Positions 17,248 through 26,475 are shown, numbered from the stretch's first letter. The stretch: 64,000 nucleotides of DNA from CCMP332 sp040218795 (GCA_040218795.1 JAVJQT010000005.1:124001-188000), one strand, 5' to 3'. Numbers and translations: made by a program. Notes: generated by a model from the sequence alone, not told the origin.

Positions 17248-17540
17248 AAGATGTTCTTTGGACTAGAACTGCAAGGAAATCACTTCAGGAAACTTCAGAA
17301 TTTATCCTTGAACTTTGGAATTCAAAGATTAAAGAAGAATTCATAGAACAGCTTGACTACAGAATCAAACAAATCCAACATAACCCTGAGATTGCGCCCA
17401 AATACAAGGATAAGCAGATAAGGAGACTTGTAATACACAAAACTGTATCTCTATTTTATACTGAGACACCCGGATATATTAAACTACTTTTAATATGGGA
17501 TACAAGACAAGATCCCGATAGATTATTAGATAAACTATAG
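17244..17540 (+). CDS. RelE/ParE family toxin
   Basis: A 98-residue basic protein with the RelE/ParE fold pattern: WTRTARKSLQETSEFI helix, the central NPEIAPKYKDKQIRRLVI segment that normally precedes the catalytic strands, and the C-terminal LLLIWDTRQDPDRLL, typical of Bacteroidota ParE-like toxins. It would inhibit gyrase or cut mRNA when free of its antitoxin. It overlaps the upstream antitoxin gene by 4 nt. Confidence 0.8.
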   Translation: MKDVLWTRTARKSLQETSEFILELWNSKIKEEFIEQLDYRIKQIQHNPEIAPKYKDKQIRRLVIHKTVSLFYTETPGYIKLLLIWDTRQDPDRLLDKL

Positions 17541-17669
17541 ATGCCAATAAGTGCTAAATATCATATTAAACCCATTAAGCCCTTTACTTATCTCAGTCTA
17601 AACATTGTAAGCAATTAAAAACAACAAAGCCAGAAAAAATGATTTAATTTGAAAAGATTATAGCTTTTT

Positions 17670-18038
17670 TTGATTCTATTGCTCGCAATTGTTTTGGCTT
17701 GTAATAATAAATATCAGGACAAAGAAACAGTCACTATTCCTGAAAATAATAGTGTTGGAAAATGGCTTAGAATTGGACAAACAGATCCAATTGCGATTAC
17801 TATTAAAGAAAATGGATTGATAGAAACCGATTTTGGTCATAACCAAACAATTGATGTTGTTACAAAGTATGAATTATCCGGTGATACGATCAAGTTTATT
17901 GATAAGGATGGAAAAATGTGTCAAAATGCCGGTCTATATAAAATGTATCAAACCAAATACTATTTGGCATTTGACCAAATTAGCGATGATTGTGCTGGAA
18001 GAATAAAGTCAAGAAATTTATGGGGACCTTTGCTTTAA
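17670..18038 (+). CDS. Small lipoprotein with damaged or unusual N-terminus
   Basis: The usable frame begins at TTG 17670 and gives 122 residues starting MILLLAIVLACNN, a lipoprotein signal ending in a Cys but with no basic n-region. Upstream in the same frame, TTG-AAA-AGA at 17649 would give a normal basic start, but a TAG at 17661-17663 separates the two. A run of seven T lies at the junction. The mature part (KWLRIGQTDPIAITIKENG, FIDKDGKMC) resembles small single-domain lipocalin-like lipoproteins. It may be a real short form, a recent mutation or a sequencing error. Confidence 0.5.
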   Translation: MILLLAIVLACNNKYQDKETVTIPENNSVGKWLRIGQTDPIAITIKENGLIETDFGHNQTIDVVTKYELSGDTIKFIDKDGKMCQNAGLYKMYQTKYYLAFDQISDDCAGRIKSRNLWGPLL

Positions 18039-18068
18039 GTCTAAAGCAACATTTCACACTTTAATAAG

Positions 18069-19115
18069 ATGACAATAAAGCTGAACATATTCGCATATTT
18101 AATCGCAATAGTTTTATTGACATCTTGCATTGGACAGACCACTCAACAACAAATTAATACTGACTGCCTTATTAAAGGCGATACTGTTTCAGAACTTGGA
18201 AAAAGTATAATGGTTGTTTATCAAGACAATAAGAATATCTATTGGTTTGGTAGTTGGGAATCCGGAGTATACAAATACGATGGAAAAGAATTGATTAATT
18301 ACACAACTAAACAGGGTTTGCCAAACAATAGAATTGACGAAATAAAAGAAGATAATTTTGGCAACCTCTACTTCAGCTCTTGCCACCCAAGTTCTACAAT
18401 AGTTAAGTTTGACGGAATTACATTCACTACATTATCACCGGTTTCCAATAATGATTGGCAACTAAAACCCACTGACATATGGTTTCGACATTCATTTCGA
18501 AATGAGAAAGTATATCGCTATGACGGAATTACTTTATATGAATTGCAGCTGCCTAAACCGCCAAATCTTACCAATCCTTTTGAAATTTACAGCATTTACA
18601 AAGACAGGAAAGGAAACATTTGGTTTGGGACAAATCCGGTTGGAGTTTGTCGATACGATGGAAAATCCTTTGAATGGATTACAGAAGAAGATGTTACAGA
18701 ATTTCGAAACGAAGGTGCTAACGGAGTACGTTCAATTACGGAAGATAAAAATGGCGACTTTTGGTTCAATACCGAATATCGTTATAGTATCTACGACATT
18801 GCAACATTAAAAAAAGATGTATTCTATACCAGGTACAAAAGCATAGGCACTTTGGATGGAAAAAAAGATAGTGATTTAGACGAGTATCTTTCAACGGTGA
18901 GCGACAAGGATAATAATTTGTGGTTTGTAAGCTATCGCAATGGAGTTTGGAAATACGATGGCTTGAAAATTACGCACTATCCTGTTCAAAACAACTCAAA
19001 AGACATTACGCTTTTTAGCATTTACAAAGACAACAATGGCGACCTTTGGCTTGGGACTCATGAAAACGGAGCATATAAATTCAATGGTAAAACATTTGAG
19101 AAATTTGTAAAATGA
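18069..19115 (+). CDS. Lipoprotein with two-component-regulator propeller repeats
   Basis: A 348-residue lipoprotein: the signal ends in IVLLTSC (lipobox), so it is attached to the outer or inner membrane after export. The mature part has about six repeats of the Reg_prop type (KNIYWFGSWESGVYKYDGKE, GNIWFGTNPVGVCRYDGKS, GDLWLGTHENGAYKFNGKT), which build a beta-propeller like the sensor halves of hybrid two-component systems. Here it stands alone with no kinase. It lies 30 nt after the small lipoprotein gene and probably shares its transcript. The ligand is unknown. Confidence 0.8.
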   Translation: MTIKLNIFAYLIAIVLLTSCIGQTTQQQINTDCLIKGDTVSELGKSIMVVYQDNKNIYWFGSWESGVYKYDGKELINYTTKQGLPNNRIDEIKEDNFGNLYFSSCHPSSTIVKFDGITFTTLSPVSNNDWQLKPTDIWFRHSFRNEKVYRYDGITLYELQLPKPPNLTNPFEIYSIYKDRKGNIWFGTNPVGVCRYDGKSFEWITEEDVTEFRNEGANGVRSITEDKNGDFWFNTEYRYSIYDIATLKKDVFYTRYKSIGTLDGKKDSDLDEYLSTVSDKDNNLWFVSYRNGVWKYDGLKITHYPVQNNSKDITLFSIYKDNNGDLWLGTHENGAYKFNGKTFEKFVK

Positions 19116-19181
19116 AGAATGAAAAATTGTTTTAGCTAAAGCTTTTCACGCCATTATCCAAACTGTAATAATATTAATACC

Positions 19182-20783
19182 ATGAAGAAAATAATTCGAA
19201 TTGAGGACTTAATTGACAGAAAACCTAAACATTACCAGATCAATGGACTGGACCTGGTAGTAATACGCTATGATGATAAGGTCTCTGTACTTTATGGACG
19301 TTGTTTGCATCGAGGAGCTTTGATGGCCGATGGACACGTTCAGGGTCACAACCTTATTTGCGGTGTGCATGGATGGGATTACCGATACGACACAGGCGTC
19401 TCTGAGTACAATAATGAAGAAGCATTACACAAGTTTAGCTCTGAAATTAAAGAGGGTCATGTATGGATAGACGAAGAAGAAATCAATGAATTCCTTCAAA
19501 AAAATCCTCAACCTTTTAATCGAGACCAATACTTAGGTCAATATGCCGACACGCATCCGGAAAATACCGAACCCTATACAGGTTATATCAAAGAACTTGC
19601 TCAAAACGGGCTGAAAAATTTTGGTCACCATGGCCCCTCAGAAGCTATGGGTGTGGATAGAAATACCTTGCCCAAATGGGAAGACATTCAATTTCTTCCT
19701 GCGCAATTGGCAAAGAGGCCATTATTAGACGAAGAAGAAGTTAAAACAAAGGTGCTTATCGGGCCGAAAGCTAAAAAACCATTGGCATTAGAGATACCGG
19801 TTTTTGTATCGGACATGAGTTTTGGGGCATTGTCTCGTGAAGCTAAAATTGCCTTATCTAAGGGTGCTGAATTAGCAGGAACAGGCATTTGTAGTGGCGA
19901 AGGCGGTATGCTCCCCGAGGAACAAGCCAATAATTCCAGGTATTTCTACGAATTGGCTTCAGGTAAATTCGGCTTTTCTTGGGAAAAAGTACAAAAAGCA
20001 CAGGCCTTCCATTTTAAAGGAGGTCAAGGTGCAAAAACAGGTACAGGCGGACACCTGCCCGGACACAAGGTCAGCAAGGAAATTGCCGAAGTACGTGGAT
20101 TAAAAGAGGGTGAAATGGCGATATCACCGGCAACATTTCCAGATTTAAAAACAGTTGATGACTTTAGACAAGTGGCTCAGGAGGTAAGAGATAAAACCGG
20201 AGGCATTCCTGTAGGTTTTAAAATCGCCGCAAGTCATATAGAAGCAGATATCGATTTTGCACTTTCGGTAGGTGTTGATTACATTATTCTTGATGGACGT
20301 GGTGGTGGTACCGGCTCAGCACCAAGTATTTTGAGGAACAATATTAACGTACCCACCATTCCCGCTTTGGCCCGGGCGCGAAAACACCTGGATAAAAATG
20401 GCGCTAAAGATGTGACCTTAATCATTACCGGAGGCTTACGGGTGGCTGAAGATTTTGCCAAAGCGATGATGCTCGGCGCAGATGCCATTGCCATATCCAA
20501 TTCAGCCTTACAAGCCATCGGTTGTTTGGGAATGCGAGCTTGTAGCACAAATAATTGTCCTGTTGGTATTGCAACGCAGAAAGAGCATTTAAGACAAAGA
20601 ATCATTATCGACCAATCGGCGAAACAATTGCAGAACTTTTTTCATGCCAGCAATGAATTGATAAAAGTTGTTGCAAGAGCATGTGGACATAAGCATGTGA
20701 AATATTTTAATTTCAGTGACCTGACTACATTGGATTATAAAATGCATCAACTTACAGGCATTGCTTTTTCCGGGATAAAATAA
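19182..20783 (+). CDS. Rieske [2Fe-2S] domain fused to glutamate-synthase-type FMN domain
   Basis: A 533-residue fusion. Residues ~1-105 form a Rieske domain with C41-L-H43 and C60-G-V-H63 as cluster ligands. Residues ~165-520 are the FMN-binding domain of glutamate synthase large subunits: SDMSFGALSREAKIALSKGA, GEGGMLPEEQ, GQGAKTGTGGHLPGHKV, and CSTNNCPVGIATQ, with cysteines placed like the 3Fe-4S ligands. There is no N-terminal glutamine amidotransferase and no GXGXG C-terminal domain, so it is not a standard GltB. Family members of this size include archaeal-type glutamate synthases and methylamine-glutamate synthase subunits. The Rieske part would pass electrons in. The amine donor is unknown. 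Confidence 0.82.
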   Translation: MKKIIRIEDLIDRKPKHYQINGLDLVVIRYDDKVSVLYGRCLHRGALMADGHVQGHNLICGVHGWDYRYDTGVSEYNNEEALHKFSSEIKEGHVWIDEEEINEFLQKNPQPFNRDQYLGQYADTHPENTEPYTGYIKELAQNGLKNFGHHGPSEAMGVDRNTLPKWEDIQFLPAQLAKRPLLDEEEVKTKVLIGPKAKKPLALEIPVFVSDMSFGALSREAKIALSKGAELAGTGICSGEGGMLPEEQANNSRYFYELASGKFGFSWEKVQKAQAFHFKGGQGAKTGTGGHLPGHKVSKEIAEVRGLKEGEMAISPATFPDLKTVDDFRQVAQEVRDKTGGIPVGFKIAASHIEADIDFALSVGVDYIILDGRGGGTGSAPSILRNNINVPTIPALARARKHLDKNGAKDVTLIITGGLRVAEDFAKAMMLGADAIAISNSALQAIGCLGMRACSTNNCPVGIATQKEHLRQRIIIDQSAKQLQNFFHASNELIKVVARACGHKHVKYFNFSDLTTLDYKMHQLTGIAFSGIK

Positions 20784-21091
20784 CAAGGAATGGAATTTAT
20801 TGAGAAACGAGCAAAATTCTTCAATTAAGCTACAAAAGACACTAAAAATGCACATTCAGGGGGTATTACTCAAATTGCTCTCACATTCGTCCTAACCGCC
20901 TTTTGGACAAGCAGGTTTACAAGAAGTATGCCAATATTAGAGATGTTTCATAATTTTTAACTATTAATAAAAGCACATAATCTCTAATATTATATTAATG
21001 AACAATTATAAATTAACCATTTCTTTTTTCCTGATTGCATGAAGTGCATTCAAAAAATAATCAGATAAAAAATTTAGAACTAGTTGGGTTT
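20784..21091. other. Non-coding stretch containing an intergenic repeat copy
   Basis: About 308 nt between convergent genes. It holds the first copy of a diverged intergenic repeat (20912-21028) and a hairpin at its right end that probably terminates the minus-strand lipoprotein gene. I see no gene in it. Confidence 0.5.
20912..21028. repeat. Diverged intergenic repeat, copy 1
   Basis: About 117 nt closely matching 24678-24797 in direct orientation. Shared blocks include caggttt, ccaata, agagatgttt, attaataaaa, cacat, atctctaa, atattaatgaa and ctttttt/catttttt-type ends. The two copies bracket the lipoprotein gene and the T9SS protein gene. Confidence 0.6.
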
Positions 21092-21097
21092 CTAGTT
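21063..21097 (-). terminator. Hairpin and T-run ending the minus-strand lipoprotein gene
   Basis: On the minus strand AACTAG (21097-21092), an 8-nt loop and CTAGTT (21083-21078) form a 6-bp stem followed by ctaaattttttatc. The stem overlaps the stop codon of the gene at 21092-21877. Confidence 0.5.
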
Positions 21098-21877
21098 AAT
21101 AATTATTCCTCTAAAATTTTTTTCAACCCCTTGAATTGAGTAATTCCAAACCACAGATGATCCATCTTCAAAAATTTCAATGTCACCCTTTAAAAGGTTT
21201 AATGAATTAATTTCCCATACCGCCGCTTTGTTCACGTATGCTTTTAATGAACTGCCGGTATATATTGAGTCATTGTTTCCCAATAGATTGATAGCAATTA
21301 ACTCATAATCACTGGATGGTCCTGTAAAATCCTTGATCATTGCAATTTCAATAGTGACACTGTCCTCACCTTCATTCTCAAATACACCACGAAATTTCGA
21401 AGCTATTAATACATCCCGATCAGATATTTTGTAAAAATCTTTGTAAACGGAATCTTTTGCAGTGCTATGTGGAAAGCATTCTTCATCAACATCATATTCA
21501 ACTACCAGAGCAGCATAATAACGACCTGGAGGCAAGTCTACAGGATAAGAAATATTCCTGTAAACAATAGAGTCGCTCGGCCCCTCCACAATTTCAGTTC
21601 CTAAATACCACTTGTAATTAGTTGCGTTTTGATGAGTTGCTTCAAATTTTAGTTGCCGACCAATAAATAAACTGTCCTCGAAATAGATTTCATTCCATGG
21701 TGAAAGAATGCTAAATTGACCTTTAATTGAAAAATCAGCTGTAATAGAATCTCTAAGTAAACAAGGATCAAAATTTGGACAGTCTTTGTTAGTCGGATCC
21801 ATACAAACTTCATTCCTGTCATCTGAATCACATGAGGATATTGAAACGATTAGTAGAAATATGTAAAACGTTCTCAA
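21092..21877 (-). CDS. Lipoprotein of unknown function with a PKD-like region
   Basis: A 261-residue lipoprotein: the signal ends SISSC (lipobox Cys near 16) and is followed by acidic DSDDRNE. Residues ~55-135 (GRQLKFEATHQNATNYKWYL, PPGRYYAALVVEYD) resemble a PKD/Ig-like domain; the rest is beta-rich with no motif I recognise. Two cysteine-rich patches (CMDPTNKDC, NFDPC) sit after the signal. It is divergent from the large T9SS gene and lies with it between two copies of an intergenic repeat. Confidence 0.65.
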   Translation of the reverse strand: MRTFYIFLLIVSISSCDSDDRNEVCMDPTNKDCPNFDPCLLRDSITADFSIKGQFSILSPWNEIYFEDSLFIGRQLKFEATHQNATNYKWYLGTEIVEGPSDSIVYRNISYPVDLPPGRYYAALVVEYDVDEECFPHSTAKDSVYKDFYKISDRDVLIASKFRGVFENEGEDSVTIEIAMIKDFTGPSSDYELIAINLLGNNDSIYTGSSLKAYVNKAAVWEINSLNLLKGDIEIFEDGSSVVWNYSIQGVEKNFRGIIIN

Positions 21878-22136
21878 AGTAAAAATCTAATTTAAAGACT
21901 GAAGCGTTTCGATCCCCACTCGTTCTCGTTGGAAATAAATATATCAAAAAATTATACTGTATACAATTGAACACTACAACTTAGAAAATCTGGAAATTGG
22001 TGAAAAAAGATATGAATAAATATCTTTTATTTGTTTTTTAATATGTTTTTCTTAGTCATAATTTCAGTAGTTTTTATTAATCTCATGAATAGAAAAATCA
22101 TTATTATTTAATCCAGATTAAAGATATACCAATCTC

Positions 22137-24623
22137 ATGCTTTATAGTATAGAATGTCTTAAAATATCAATTTCCTGTGTTTATTCTTTATATAAATATC
22201 TCTATTTATTTTGTTGTTTAACAATATTCAGCTCCACACTTAATGGTCAAAATATTGATTGGATCAAGTCTTTTGAGGGTGCTACAACGAAATATGTAAC
22301 AGATATCAATACTAATGGGAATTCATTTTTTGCTGGGGGATCTTTTGTTGATTCTATTCATTTTGATTCTAGTGGTAATAATGGTTATATTATTGATTCA
22401 GGTGGATTTTCTGGATACATTGTGGAATATGATTTGGACGGAAATTATATTTGGTCACATAGTTTTCTTCCGGTATCTAAAAATGGAGTTTGGAATATTA
22501 AGTTAGCATTTGATGTTAATGATAATCTAATTGAATCAGGAGTTTTTAGGGACTCCGTGTATTTTTTTAATCAAGGACAATTAATTGTTTCATCTTCCAA
22601 CTCAAATGTCTTTGTTAATAAAATTGATGAGAATAAAAATCTTGTTTGGACAAAACTATTTACCGGAAGCGGTTTTATAAAAAATAATTCATTAATTACC
22701 GACAAATTCAATAATATTTATTTTTGTGGGCTTTTCTTAGGTCAAATAGATTTTGATCCGGATACAAGCTATTTTCCAATTCAATCCAATATTACTTATG
22801 AGCCCTTTATTGTTAAATTAGACTCAAATGGTACACTTATTTGGGTCAGGAATTTTAAAAATGAAACTCCAAATCAAAACCCGCCAAGATCAAGCGAAAT
22901 CTCAGATTTAGTTCTCGATGATTTAGGTAATCTTTATTTCAGTGGAAGATTTTTTGGCCAAATGGATCTCAACTCTGATTCTACTATAATTCAATTAGCC
23001 AGTTCAGGAAACATCACAACAAGTGATATTTTTTATGGCAAATTAGATTCTAATGGAAATAATATTTGGACAAAACACTTGACCGGTACAGGGCAAGATT
23101 GGGCAAAAGCCATGGTGATTGATTCTGCCGGGAATCTGTACATGGCCGGGCAATTCCAAAATAATATTGATTTTGACGCGGATACAGGCTATGTGAATTA
23201 TTCCATAACAGGTTTTGATGGTTTTCTTCTCAAAGTAGATAGCAATGGTAATTATATAAATGCATTGACATTCGAAGGTTCAGGAATTTCATATTTAAAT
23301 GATATTCAAATAATTAAGGATTCCGTTATTTGTGTGGTTGGGCGTTTCCTTGGTGCATGTGATTTGGACCCCGGAATAGCTTCAAATATTGTTAACACTA
23401 TTGATACAGATGGTTTTTTTAGTTTATTAGATTTAAACGGGAATTATTTGAAATCCGGAGTCGTCGGGGGTTCCGGAATTCCTGGAGGTCAAAATTGGCA
23501 ATCAATTGATTGGATTACTAGCGATATTCTAGGTGATTTCTACATGGCAAGTGAAGTTATTGAGCCCGGGTTTATTAGCTTTGAAGGAGATTCATGTCAA
23601 TTCGAAGATGGAACAATTTTATGGTATAGAGGAATATTCATGAATAAAATTTCAAGTGTAAAAAATCCAAGAATTCAGAATGTTCTTAACTTGACTAATG
23701 ATTCAATATGCCGAAATAATAATTATGATTTAATGGTCAATGGTTCAATTAACGATGCTTTCGATTGGCATTGGTTTGTAGGGGAATGTGGTGGAACACA
23801 AATTGGAATTGGTGATACTATTAATTTTCAATTTACGCAGGACACAACGATATATGTTCAAGGAAGAGGGGGTGGAGTTATAGAATGTTGTTGTTTTTCA
23901 AAAGAATTTAAAGTTTCAAAATCAATACTAAGTATAAATCAAATCCCGGATTCTATTTGCCATGGCGACTCTGTTCTCTTGGAGGCATTTGGAATAGATT
24001 CAGTTTTCTGGAATGTAAATGTAATTAATGGAAGCTATTTTGTTCCTGACAGCTCTCAGTTTTTGCAAGTGACAAGTGAAGATAGTATTGGTTGTCACGA
24101 TACCATTAATTCTTGGCTGACTGTTGTTGATTATCCCACAACTGACTTAGGCAATGACACTTTATTATGCACAGATCAAATTCTCATTTTGCGCGCCAAT
24201 TTTCCACAAAATCAGCAAGTATTGTGGTTAGATGGCTCTAATGATTCTATACTTATTGTAGATACAACATTCGTTTTAAATTACGGGAATAATATCTGGC
24301 TGGAAGTAGGCAATTATTGCAAAATCAAGGATTCAATTGAAGTTAATTTTACCAATTGCAACAATTTACGTTCTCGAATTGAAGAAATTTTTATAAGAGT
24401 TTATCCGAATCCGAGTAAAGATTTAATGAATATAGAAATATCACCTAATTCAAAGGAATCTTTTTCATTCTCCATCTTAGATTCACGAGGGAGTATTCTA
24501 AAGCAATACTACTTTAAACAAGAAAATAAACAATTAAATATTTCCTTTTTACCATCAGGAATCTATTTCTATGAATTAAAATCAGAGTCAGGAGTCTATA
24601 GAGGAAAGTTTATTAAAGATTAA
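22137..24623 (+). CDS. Large T9SS type A cargo protein with SBBP-like beta-propeller repeats
   Basis: An 828-residue secreted protein. A hydrophobic N-terminal segment ending near LNGQ (residues ~20-38) is the signal; the start upstream of it is uncertain. Residues ~40-510 hold repeated blocks such as GNLYFSGRFFGQMDLNSDS and GNLYMAGQFQNNIDFDADTG, spaced ~50-60 residues, of the SBBP/beta-propeller type. Two Ig-like stretches with C-x-G-x-S motifs follow (RNNNYDLMVNG, SICHGDSVLLEA). The last ~75 residues, from VYPNPSKDLMNIEI to GVYRGKFIKD, are a T9SS type A sorting domain directing export and cell-surface attachment. The coding sequence is AT-rich. The ligand is unknown, and adhesion is only a guess. 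Confidence 0.85.
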   Translation: MLYSIECLKISISCVYSLYKYLYLFCCLTIFSSTLNGQNIDWIKSFEGATTKYVTDINTNGNSFFAGGSFVDSIHFDSSGNNGYIIDSGGFSGYIVEYDLDGNYIWSHSFLPVSKNGVWNIKLAFDVNDNLIESGVFRDSVYFFNQGQLIVSSSNSNVFVNKIDENKNLVWTKLFTGSGFIKNNSLITDKFNNIYFCGLFLGQIDFDPDTSYFPIQSNITYEPFIVKLDSNGTLIWVRNFKNETPNQNPPRSSEISDLVLDDLGNLYFSGRFFGQMDLNSDSTIIQLASSGNITTSDIFYGKLDSNGNNIWTKHLTGTGQDWAKAMVIDSAGNLYMAGQFQNNIDFDADTGYVNYSITGFDGFLLKVDSNGNYINALTFEGSGISYLNDIQIIKDSVICVVGRFLGACDLDPGIASNIVNTIDTDGFFSLLDLNGNYLKSGVVGGSGIPGGQNWQSIDWITSDILGDFYMASEVIEPGFISFEGDSCQFEDGTILWYRGIFMNKISSVKNPRIQNVLNLTNDSICRNNNYDLMVNGSINDAFDWHWFVGECGGTQIGIGDTINFQFTQDTTIYVQGRGGGVIECCCFSKEFKVSKSILSINQIPDSICHGDSVLLEAFGIDSVFWNVNVINGSYFVPDSSQFLQVTSEDSIGCHDTINSWLTVVDYPTTDLGNDTLLCTDQILILRANFPQNQQVLWLDGSNDSILIVDTTFVLNYGNNIWLEVGNYCKIKDSIEVNFTNCNNLRSRIEEIFIRVYPNPSKDLMNIEISPNSKESFSFSILDSRGSILKQYYFKQENKQLNISFLPSGIYFYELKSESGVYRGKFIKD

Positions 24624-24677
24624 ATTACGAAATTAGTTCTCCCTACCCCACTCTTCTTCGCCTGCTTGCAGTACAGA

Positions 24678-24797
24678 CAGGTTTGAAAGGAGCATACCAA
24701 TAGAAGAGATGTTTTAAAATTAAAACTTATTAATAAAAACACATTATCTCTAACATGATATTAATGAATCGATTCTAAATTAATTATTCCATTTTTT
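24678..24797. repeat. Diverged intergenic repeat, copy 2
   Basis: About 120 nt matching 20912-21028 in the same orientation at roughly three quarters of positions by eye. It begins 54 nt after the T9SS gene. Just before it is gcctgcttgcagtacagacagg, whose arms resemble the small palindromic insert in hsdM. Confidence 0.6.
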
Positions 24798-24850
24798 CAG
24801 CATAAAACTGGCGCCTTGTATCAATTTATTAAGGCTATTCAAATTAGGGT

Positions 24851-24858
24851 TAAATTTG
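24851..24858 (+). promoter_or_regulatory. -7 box of the Crp-like regulator gene
   Basis: TAAATTTG matches the Bacteroidota -7 consensus TAnnTTTG and lies 45 nt before the ATG at 24904. It overlaps a possible TTG start at 24856, which argues for the later ATG. No good -33 element was found. Confidence 0.4.
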
Positions 24859-24903
24859 AGCTTAAGGAATTGGTCGATGATTTCTTTGAATTTGAATATA
24901 ACG

Positions 24904-25494
24904 ATGAATATGCAAGAAAAAATTGTAGAAGAATTATTGAAATGGAATGCTTCATTTACAAATGAAGAAATTGAATATGGACTCTCATTTTTTGAGCAAA
25001 AAGAATTTGGACCTAATTCATTGATCTTAGAATCCGGAAAGATTTGTCAATATCTTTTTTTTGCCGATACCTCAATTACCCGTTGTTTTTATTTTGATGT
25101 TCAAGGCCATGAACAAACGCTTTGGATGAAACCCGAGCAAACTTTTATTACTGAGTTTAAAAGCTTTGTTAATCAAAGTCAATCTCAATTTTCATTGCAA
25201 TTTTATGAACAGACCTCAGTATTGATGATATCGCGTGAAAACCTAATGAAATTATATAAGGAATCAGCGAACTGGGGCTTGTTCGGGATTAATCTGATGG
25301 AAAAAATACATATAAACTTAATTGATGTATTTGTAAATCTTCTTTCCAATGATGCTACCGCTAATTACAAATACATTGAGTACGCATTCCCAAGATTTAT
25401 ACAGGTTGCCCCGCTAAAAGACATCGCATCCATGTTGCAAATATCACCGGTGAGTCTTTCGAGAATAAGGGCCGGAAGACAAACCAAGCAATGA
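24904..25494 (+). CDS. Crp/Fnr family transcription regulator
   Basis: About 196 residues from the ATG at 24904 (an in-frame TTG at 24856 lies on the likely promoter and was rejected). Residues ~10-120 form a cyclic-nucleotide-binding-like beta-roll (FFEQKEFGPNSLILESGKIC, then FYFDVQGHEQTLWMKPEQTF). The C-terminus has a helix-turn-helix, APLKDIASMLQISPVSLSRIR, ending soon after. The classic phosphate-binding RxA motif is not obvious, as in many Bacteroidota members, so the effector is unknown. The SRPBCC gene follows 68 nt later and may be its target. Confidence 0.82.
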   Translation: MNMQEKIVEELLKWNASFTNEEIEYGLSFFEQKEFGPNSLILESGKICQYLFFADTSITRCFYFDVQGHEQTLWMKPEQTFITEFKSFVNQSQSQFSLQFYEQTSVLMISRENLMKLYKESANWGLFGINLMEKIHINLIDVFVNLLSNDATANYKYIEYAFPRFIQVAPLKDIASMLQISPVSLSRIRAGRQTKQ

Positions 25495-25562
25495 TTTTTT
25501 AACATATGTAAAGTGGTATTAGATTTAAGCTGATTTTATTTGCACGATTAAAGGTATACCCA

Positions 25563-26057
25563 ATGAAATACATCATCGCAATTCTATTAATTATGAGTAC
25601 CATATCATTAATGGCTCAGAACGGAGAAGCCATCACAGAAAAGAAAACATTCAGTCGTAGCACAGCGATTAGTCAAACCATAAATACCGAACCTGCGGTC
25701 CTTTGGTCAATTCTAACAAAGGCTTCGGACTATGCAAGATGGAATTCAACAATAATTTCCTTAGAAGGCAAAATCGAAAAAGGTGAAAAGATTCGTTTGA
25801 AAAGCACCCTTGACTCAAGCCGGACTTTTAAGTTAAAAGTCAAAGAGATGATTCCCGAAGAAAAATTAGTCTGGGGTGATGCTTTGGGCGAAAGGACTTA
25901 TACCTTAGAAAAGACATCCGAGGGCACCATATTCACCATGAGAGAAAAAATTGGAAGCTTTATGTTTCCATTATTTGCAAATAAAATTCCATCATTTGAT
26001 GAATCTTTTGAAGCCTTTACCGCTGACCTGAAAAGAGAAGCCGAATCCAAAAAATAA
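25563..26057 (+). CDS. Exported SRPBCC (START-like) family protein
   Basis: 164 residues. MKYIIAILLIMSTISLMAQ is a signal peptide, and the rest is an SRPBCC fold of the polyketide-cyclase/AHSA1 sort (TEPAVLWSILTKASDYARWNS near 42-62, then LKSTLDSSRTFKLKVKEM). These domains hold a hydrophobic ligand in a helix-grip cavity; most are cytoplasmic, so a signal peptide is slightly unusual. The next gene starts 4 nt after the stop. Confidence 0.75.
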   Translation: MKYIIAILLIMSTISLMAQNGEAITEKKTFSRSTAISQTINTEPAVLWSILTKASDYARWNSTIISLEGKIEKGEKIRLKSTLDSSRTFKLKVKEMIPEEKLVWGDALGERTYTLEKTSEGTIFTMREKIGSFMFPLFANKIPSFDESFEAFTADLKREAESKK

Positions 26058-26061
26058 AGAA

Positions 26062-26475
26062 ATGAACTACAGAGAAAAAATAGGAACAAAAGAAAAACCC
26101 TTGCTCCTTAAAACACCTCCATTGTCATCTGAATATACCATGCATGTAGACGAAAAAGACGGCAAAGATATTCTTGTTTGTACCGTAAAATCAACGGTGC
26201 TTCATTATGACATTCGCTGTTTAGAAGACCTGTATGCCATGCTGAAAAGCCATGGTGACTGGATGGACTTAGGCAGTAAAGATGAAAAGCAGGAAAGCAA
26301 AGAAGGAACGGTAGAGCATTGGGGACGCTCATCAGAAAACCCAATTGGAGGATGGTATGGTCTAAAAAAAGGATTCAAAGGCAGATTCGGAATGTATATT
26401 CCCCCACTTATGGAAGCGCTTGGACTTGCAGAACTTACACATGAAAAAAGGGGAAATAAGATGAGAGTAATATAG
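26062..26475 (+). CDS. Conserved small protein of unknown function
   Basis: 137 residues, soluble and charged, with no signal or membrane segment. Conserved-looking blocks are LLLKTPPLSSEYTMHVDE, TVLHYDIRCLEDLYAML and GGWYGLKKGFKGRFGMYIPP. I do not recognise the family with confidence. It lies 4 nt after the SRPBCC gene, and both are probably one transcript. A terminator-like hairpin follows at 26535. Confidence 0.6.
   Translation: MNYREKIGTKEKPLLLKTPPLSSEYTMHVDEKDGKDILVCTVKSTVLHYDIRCLEDLYAMLKSHGDWMDLGSKDEKQESKEGTVEHWGRSSENPIGGWYGLKKGFKGRFGMYIPPLMEALGLAELTHEKRGNKMRVI

Noticed and set aside
25500..25562. A -7 box before the SRPBCC gene (tttatttgc)
   Set aside because: TAnnTTTG is not matched; the TA is shifted, so I do not call a promoter.
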